Assembly: GCA_036381435.1 (NCBI GenBank) | Contig: DASVCW010000033.1 | Location: 37,077-101,076, forward strand | Source: Fodinibius sp036381435 | GTDB taxonomy: Bacteria; Bacteroidota; Rhodothermia; Balneolales; Balneolaceae | DNA length: 64,000 nucleotides | Reading direction: 5' to 3' | Shown here: positions 59,380 to 64,000 of the stretch, one piece after another | Position numbering within the stretch: the first letter of the stretch is position 1 | How the letters are laid out: the number at the start of each line of letters is the position of its first letter | The notes under the pieces: generated by a model | Database searches by the model: none | What the model was told of the DNA's origin: nothing | Seen by the model: only the letters and a program-made list of their open reading frames with translations | Position numbers and translations under genes: made by a program

Positions 59380-60231
59380 ATGGCTTGGTTTAATCGAAAA
59401 GATAAGAACATTCAAACCGATCAACGCAAAGAGATGCCGGAAGGCGTCTGGGTGAAGGTACCGACCACCGGTGAAACTATACACCGGCGCGAACTCGAAG
59501 ATAATTTGTGGGTCGATCCACTGAGCGACTACCACTTTAGAATTGGCAGTAAAGAGTATTTTTCCTTTCTGTTTGACGATGGAAAGTTTAAGGAAATCGG
59601 TCAGAATATTAAGCCTACCGACCCGCTGAACTTTGAAGACCGCAAGAAGTACAGCGACCGGCTGGACCAATATCAGGAAAAAACGGGACTCAGTGATGCC
59701 GTTCGCGTTGGTGTTGGCAAGATGAACGATGTGGATGTGGTTATTACCTGTATGGATTTCGATTTTATCGGCGGAAGTATGGGTTCGGTTGTGGGTGAAC
59801 GTATTGGTATCGGGATTGATTATGCTCGCAAAAATAATACTCCGCTCATTATTATTTCACAATCAGGCGGTGCGCGAATGATGGAAAGTGTTCTCAGCCT
59901 GATGCAGATGGCAAAAACATCAGCCAAACTGGCCCAGCTCGAAGAAGAAGGCGTACCTTATATTTCACTGATGACTAATCCCACCACAGGCGGTGTAACC
60001 GCAAGTTTTTCTATGCTGGGTGATTTCAATATTGCCGAACCTGAAGCGTTAATAGGTTTCGCGGGTCCTCGTGTGATTCGCCAGACCATCGGACGAGACC
60101 TTCCCGAAGGTTTTCAAAGCTCAGAATATTTACTCGAACATGGCTTTTTGGATTTTATCGTCCCCCGTACCGAAATCAAAGACAAGCTTACCAAATTGCT
60201 GAAAATAATACTCCACAAATTTGAGGAGTAA
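59380..60231 (+). CDS. accD: Acetyl-CoA carboxylase carboxyltransferase subunit beta, zinc-less
   Basis: Transfers the carboxyl group from biotin to acetyl-CoA in the first step of fatty acid synthesis. The 283-residue protein has the normal carboxyltransferase fold: VITCMDFDFIGGSMGSVVGE, PLIIISQSGGARMMESVLSL and SLMTNPTTGGVTASFSMLGD with the oxyanion glycines. The N-terminal zinc ribbon of typical AccD has four cysteines. Here the corresponding sites read VPTTGET and DPLSDYHF, with no cysteine at all, a variation I associate with Bacteroidota-like AccD. ATG 59380 is preferred to TTG 59371. accA is not in the window. Confidence 0.94.
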   Translation: MAWFNRKDKNIQTDQRKEMPEGVWVKVPTTGETIHRRELEDNLWVDPLSDYHFRIGSKEYFSFLFDDGKFKEIGQNIKPTDPLNFEDRKKYSDRLDQYQEKTGLSDAVRVGVGKMNDVDVVITCMDFDFIGGSMGSVVGERIGIGIDYARKNNTPLIIISQSGGARMMESVLSLMQMAKTSAKLAQLEEEGVPYISLMTNPTTGGVTASFSMLGDFNIAEPEALIGFAGPRVIRQTIGRDLPEGFQSSEYLLEHGFLDFIVPRTEIKDKLTKLLKIILHKFEE

Positions 60232-60239
60232 CTAAGATA

Positions 60240-60408
60240 TGTCATCCTGAACTTGTTGCAGGATCTTCAGCAATAATTTTTAATAGTCCAAAAGATGCTA
60301 ATTCGGAAAAACTTTCTTAGCAACGCTAGTAGCTGGTATTTAATAACGTCTTGATTATCCCTCTGCCCCCTTCTTCCGTAGGAATGCCTTCGGCAAAAGG
60401 GGGACATT
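60240..60408. repeat. TCATCCTGAACTTG repeat and CCCCCTT hairpin
   Basis: GTCATCCTGAACTTGTTGCA with GGATCTTCAGC (60241-60272) is a dispersed imperfect palindrome. From 60358 a CTCTGCCCCCTTCTTCCGTA ... GGCAAAAGGGGGACATT copy of the CCCCCTT family follows, about 50 bases before the peptidase gene. No gene is seen in this gap. Confidence 0.55.
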
Positions 60409-60457
60409 AAACCTATTTTTAACTTCCATTCAAGTCTTGAAATTTTAAATCTCTCTC

Positions 60458-62647
60458 ATGAAAAAACTACTCCTGTTGGCATTCGTTTTTGTCTGGATTT
60501 TCCAACCTGTTCAGGCACAGCAGAAAAAATCACTCGAATTTCATCACCTGTTTGACCAAACCTTTTCAACAGAAGGCATTCGTAACGTTAACTGGATGAA
60601 AGACGGCCGGTATTATACGGCTTTAGAACGAACGGCCAATGATATAGAATTGCGGAAATATGATATCACGACAGGTGATTATAAAGTACTGGTTTCGAGC
60701 ATGGGCCTCCGCTATGAAGGACGAAACAAGCCAATCATCATTCAGGGTTATCAATTTTCGGCGGATGAAAGCAAAATTCTCATTAAAACAGATGTAGAGG
60801 CTATCTGGCGCCGCAGCACTCGGGAAAATTATTTCATTTATGATCTGGAAACCGGAGGACTGACAAAGTTGACATCATCCGAGGAAAAGCAGCAGTACGC
60901 GGAACTTTCTCCATCGGGTGATAAAGCCGCTTATGTTCAAAATAACGACCTGTACTGGGTTGATTTGAAGACGGGCGAAACCACCGCGATCACCACAGAT
61001 GGGGAGCATAACAAAATTATCAATGGGGCTACAGACTGGGTTTATGAAGAAGAATTCGGCTTCGCAAAGGCTTGGTACTGGTCATCCGATGGCGAAAAAA
61101 TCGCCTTTTACCGTTTTGATGAATCTAATGTGAAAGAGTTTTTCATGATGGATTGGGGAACCTTATATCCCGAACAAACACGATGGAAGTATCCCAAAGC
61201 CGGCGAAGAAAATTCAGTCGTAAAAATTGGCGTATATGATTTGAGCAGTGGAGAGACCACGTGGATGAATATCGACGCTAACAAAAATCAGTACATTCCG
61301 CGCATCAACTGGACACACGACTCAGGTGTCTTGGCGATACGAAGAATGAATCGTCTGCAAAACAAGCGGGAACTAATACTGGCTGATGCCAATACTGGTG
61401 AAATGGAAATCATCAAAACCCAAACCAGCGATGCCTGGATTGATGTGCATGATGACCTCAAGTTTTTGGAAAACGGGGAGCAGTTTATCACTACCAGTGA
61501 AGAGTCAGGCTACAACCATATTTACCTGTATGATATGAGTGGTGAGCTAATTCGTCAGGTCACGAAAGGCGAGTGGGAAGTAACCAATTACCTGGGTTAT
61601 AATGAAAATACCGGCAAAATCTATTATGTCAGTACCGAAGTTTCGCCCTTAGAGCGTCATTTATACAGTATCAATCTCGATGGTACTGACAAGAAAAAAC
61701 TGAGCGAAGGCGAAGGCTGGCATGAAGTGAATATGAGCCGCGATTTTAAATACTATATCGAAACGTATTCTGCATCGTCGAAGCCGCCGGTTTATACTCT
61801 TCACGAGGCTAATGGAGATATGGTTCGCGTGCTCGAAGACAACTCAGAGCTACAAGAAACGCTTGCCCAATACAAAATGCCTTTAAAGGAATTTATTAAG
61901 ATTCCGCTTCCGCAGGCAACGCTAAATGCTTACATCATGAAGCCCTACAATTTTGATTCTTCCAAAGAATATCCTGTGCTGTTTTATGTCTATGGCGGGC
62001 CCGGAAGCCAGACGGTAATGAAAAATTTTGGGTCTGGTCAACGAGCTATGTGGCACAAATATCTGACTTCGCAGGGATATATTATTGTCAGTGTTGATAA
62101 TCGTGGAACAGGCGCCCGGGGACGTGATTTTGAGAAGCAGGTCTATAAGAAGCTGGGCCAGTATGAAGCCGAAGACCAGATTGATGCGGCTAAATATCTC
62201 ATCAATAAGTATGATTATTTTGATGAAGATCGTATTGGAATCTGGGGATGGAGCTACGGTGGCTATATGTCGAGTCTGGTGCTGGCGAAAGGCAATAATG
62301 TTTTCAGTACAGCTATTGCTGTGGCACCGGTAACAAGCTGGCGTTTTTATGACACTATTTACACTGAGCGCTTTATGCAGACTCCGCAGATGAATCCTGA
62401 AGGTTACAAAAAGGGTGCCCCGTTAACTTATGCAGATCAAATTGAAGGTAATTATCTGCTGGTGCATGGAACGGGTGATGACAACGTTCACTTCCAAAAT
62501 TCAGTCGCCATGGTGAACCGCCTGATTGCCGCGGGTGTTCAGTTTGAAACAATGTTTTATCCTGATCGAAACCACGGAATCTATGGCGGGAACACGCGCG
62601 TGCACTTGTTTACGATGCTCAATGATTTCATTCTGGAAAACCTTTAG
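60458..62647 (+). CDS. S9 family dipeptidyl peptidase IV-like serine peptidase
   Basis: An exported prolyl dipeptidase of 729 residues. The signal KKLLLLAFVFVWIFQPVQAQ is cleaved before QKKS. An eight-bladed propeller (about 40-490) carries the double-glutamate segment WVYEEEFGFAKAWYWSSDG that anchors the substrate amino terminus in DPP-IV. The alpha/beta hydrolase domain has the nucleophile elbow GIWGWSYGGYMSS (Ser at about 600), Asp in HGTGDDNVHFQNS and His in DRNHGIYGG. All catalytic residues are present. It probably degrades peptides in the periplasm. It is preceded by repeats and is transcribed alone. Confidence 0.95.
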   Translation: MKKLLLLAFVFVWIFQPVQAQQKKSLEFHHLFDQTFSTEGIRNVNWMKDGRYYTALERTANDIELRKYDITTGDYKVLVSSMGLRYEGRNKPIIIQGYQFSADESKILIKTDVEAIWRRSTRENYFIYDLETGGLTKLTSSEEKQQYAELSPSGDKAAYVQNNDLYWVDLKTGETTAITTDGEHNKIINGATDWVYEEEFGFAKAWYWSSDGEKIAFYRFDESNVKEFFMMDWGTLYPEQTRWKYPKAGEENSVVKIGVYDLSSGETTWMNIDANKNQYIPRINWTHDSGVLAIRRMNRLQNKRELILADANTGEMEIIKTQTSDAWIDVHDDLKFLENGEQFITTSEESGYNHIYLYDMSGELIRQVTKGEWEVTNYLGYNENTGKIYYVSTEVSPLERHLYSINLDGTDKKKLSEGEGWHEVNMSRDFKYYIETYSASSKPPVYTLHEANGDMVRVLEDNSELQETLAQYKMPLKEFIKIPLPQATLNAYIMKPYNFDSSKEYPVLFYVYGGPGSQTVMKNFGSGQRAMWHKYLTSQGYIIVSVDNRGTGARGRDFEKQVYKKLGQYEAEDQIDAAKYLINKYDYFDEDRIGIWGWSYGGYMSSLVLAKGNNVFSTAIAVAPVTSWRFYDTIYTERFMQTPQMNPEGYKKGAPLTYADQIEGNYLLVHGTGDDNVHFQNSVAMVNRLIAAGVQFETMFYPDRNHGIYGGNTRVHLFTMLNDFILENL

Positions 62648-62764
62648 GATTTGCGATTGATGATTTTTGAATTTTGATTACTTTTTCAGTTAAAAATTCA
62701 TTTTCATCAACGTCTTGAGTGGTTGAAAATAAATTAGATAAATGCTTAAGTTTCATTTAAAAGC

Positions 62765-62842
62765 CAGCCACCCCTGCGCCCTCCTTACAAGGGAGAAGAT
62801 TTTTCTCCCCTTTTCAAGGGGAGATGCAAGAGGGGTTGCGCA
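62765..62842. repeat. Double hairpin of the CCCCTGCGCCC family before obg
   Basis: CTCCTTACAAGGGAG (from 62781) and TCTCCCCTT-TTC-AAGGGGAGA (62804-62824) are two stems within CACCCCTGCGCCC...AGAGGGGTTGCG, itself inverted. An ATG inside the second stem (62824) opens a frame that runs into obg but is not its start. Confidence 0.6.
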
Positions 62843-62925
62843 AGATACTTCTAAAAGCTTTTTTAGTTCTTCAACTGCTCAACGCATTATTCATCATTCA
62901 TAAATCAAAAATCATAAATCAAAGA

Positions 62926-63933
62926 ATGCAGTTTGCCGATTATGCTAAAGTTTATACGAAAGGGGGAAGCGGGGGCGCCGGTTCGGTGCATTTTCGGCGG
63001 GAAAAGTATGTTCCTCGTGGTGGGCCGGACGGTGGCGACGGTGGTAACGGCGGCAGCGTAGTTCTGCGTGGAAACGAACAGCTTAATACCCTTCTTGATC
63101 TGCGTTACAGAAAATATGTGAATGCACAGGATGGCCAGCGGGGTGAAGGCAGCAAGCGAAAGGGCAAAGACGGGGGGAACGAAATTTTGGAGGCTCCGCT
63201 GGGAAGTATCATTTACGATGCTGAAACTAAAGAACGCCTGGGAGAAATCAGCGAACACGAGCAGGAAATTGTAGTCGCTCAGGGTGGCAAAGGCGGACTC
63301 GGGAACTGGCATTTTCGCAGTGCTACCAACCAAACGCCGCGTCATGCCCAGGATGGCGAAGAAGGCGAAGAACGAGCTATTGAAATCGAGCTCAAGCTTA
63401 TTGCTGATGTCGGACTTGTAGGTTTCCCAAATGCCGGAAAAAGTACCCTGCTTTCGGCGATGTCAGGTGCGAAACCGAAAATTGATTCATATCCTTTTAC
63501 CACCCTTCAGCCCAATTTAGGTGTAGTTACCATGCCTGATTACCGTACTTTTGTGATGGCTGATATTCCCGGTATCATTGAAGAAGCACATGAGGGAAAA
63601 GGGTTGGGAATCCGTTTTTTGCGACACATCGAGCGCAACAACTTGCTGCTTTTTATGATCAGCTCACAAGAAGATATTGAGTATGAGTATAAAGCTCTAC
63701 TCAAAGAATTGGAAGCTTACCGCGCCGATCTACTGGATAAGCCGCGCGTTTTGGCTATTACTAAGATGGACTTGATCGAAAATCATGAGTTGGAACAGGA
63801 TTTTGAAATCGGTATTCCGGTAGTTGAAATTTCGGCCGCAACCAATTACCATATAGATGAACTAAAAGAAATCATTTGGGAGAAACTGCAAACCATTGAA
63901 ACCGACCGTAAAAATACAGAGGAAACATCTTAG
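62926..63933 (+). CDS. obg: GTPase Obg/CgtA
   Basis: An essential ribosome-associated GTPase that takes part in 50S assembly and stress response. The 335 residues comprise the glycine-rich Obg fold (1-158; FADYAKVYTKGGSGGAGSVH, then GGPDGGDGGNGGSVVLRG) and the G domain (159-330) with G1 GFPNAGKSTLLSAMSG near 165, G2 SYPFTTLQPNLGV, G3 DIPGIIEEAHEG, G4 TKMD and G5 EISAAT. No C-terminal OCT extension is present. The start is at ATG 62926 (MQFADYAKV), as in all Obg proteins; the upstream in-frame ATG at 62824 lies in a repeat hairpin and adds 34 unrelated residues. Confidence 0.96.
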   Translation: MQFADYAKVYTKGGSGGAGSVHFRREKYVPRGGPDGGDGGNGGSVVLRGNEQLNTLLDLRYRKYVNAQDGQRGEGSKRKGKDGGNEILEAPLGSIIYDAETKERLGEISEHEQEIVVAQGGKGGLGNWHFRSATNQTPRHAQDGEEGEERAIEIELKLIADVGLVGFPNAGKSTLLSAMSGAKPKIDSYPFTTLQPNLGVVTMPDYRTFVMADIPGIIEEAHEGKGLGIRFLRHIERNNLLLFMISSQEDIEYEYKALLKELEAYRADLLDKPRVLAITKMDLIENHELEQDFEIGIPVVEISAATNYHIDELKEIIWEKLQTIETDRKNTEETS

Positions 63934-64000
63934 AGAATATATCGCACTGAGCCTGGTGACAAATATTGGGGCACAACGCATTCGATTATTGCTTCAGAAC

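Noticed and set aside
62824..62925. Upstream extension of obg by 34 codons
   Set aside because: The ATG lies within a repeat hairpin, and Obg proteins universally begin at the later MQFADYAKV-like start.

Overview
The window reads as a chromosomal segment of a moderately AT-rich, respiratory bacterium from the Bacteroidota/Rhodothermota/Balneolota side of the tree. I infer a Balneolaceae-like organism. The grounds are an alternative complex III operon joined to an A2-type caa3 oxidase with a YS motif (as in Rhodothermus), a fused E1 alpha/beta 2-oxoacid dehydrogenase, an AccD without its zinc-ribbon cysteines, genes that often lack Shine-Dalgarno sites, and intergenic regions full of palindromic repeats. 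No rRNA, tRNA, CRISPR array, complete transposon or prophage was seen.

Layout. 1-9.4 kb: the tail of a heme-copper oxidase-like gene, a double-hotdog acyl-CoA thioesterase, two AhpD-like proteins, an acyl-ACP thioesterase with an apparent internal deletion, a ComA/phosphosulfolactate synthase homologue and an MmgE/PrpD protein. These are followed by a divergent cluster that looks like NO and Fe-S stress handling: SufR-like regulator, ScdA/Ric-like protein, 7Fe ferredoxin, DUF2249, DUF59 and an NnrS-like membrane protein. 9.7-13.7 kb: fumC and the E1 fusion. 13.7-14.6 kb: a broken REP-associated transposase (RAYT) surrounded by REP-like hairpins. 14.6-30.3 kb: heme A synthesis (ctaB, ctaA) and one long minus-strand operon, actABCDEF - HTH/TM protein - sco - coxBACD, closed by a clear intrinsic terminator. 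It encodes a whole quinol to cytochrome c to oxygen chain. A nearly identical cytochrome c module is fused to both ActE and CoxB.

30.6-41.5 kb: DUF420 protein, recA-recX-AI-2E transporter, a GxxExxY gene inside palindromic repeats, a kynureninase-like enzyme with tryptophan 2,3-dioxygenase, a BadF-type kinase, tatD, pdxB and a pyrimidine nucleoside phosphorylase. 41.6-48.2 kb: pspA with two coiled-coil partners, a crotonase, a four-helix-bundle gene bracketed by inverted repeats, a CNNM/CBS protein and a tandem AAA ATPase. 48.3-64 kb: secreted PQQ-type sugar dehydrogenase, COG4315 protein, pheA, GNAT, xseA, pyrC, DUF3857 protein, tsaB, an AT-rich unknown with a nuclease-like motif and zinc ribbon, accD, a DPP-IV peptidase and obg.

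The most striking non-genic feature is the number of distinct repeat families between genes. There are REP/RAYT hairpins, GGTATAGGGG brackets around a four-helix-bundle gene, CACAAAG/CGCTAAG palindromes around a GxxExxY gene, CCCCCTT-AAGGGGG hairpins, a 282-bp MITE-like element with 21-bp terminal inverted repeats, and several shorter palindromes. Some supply stop codons, protein tails or terminators to neighbouring genes.
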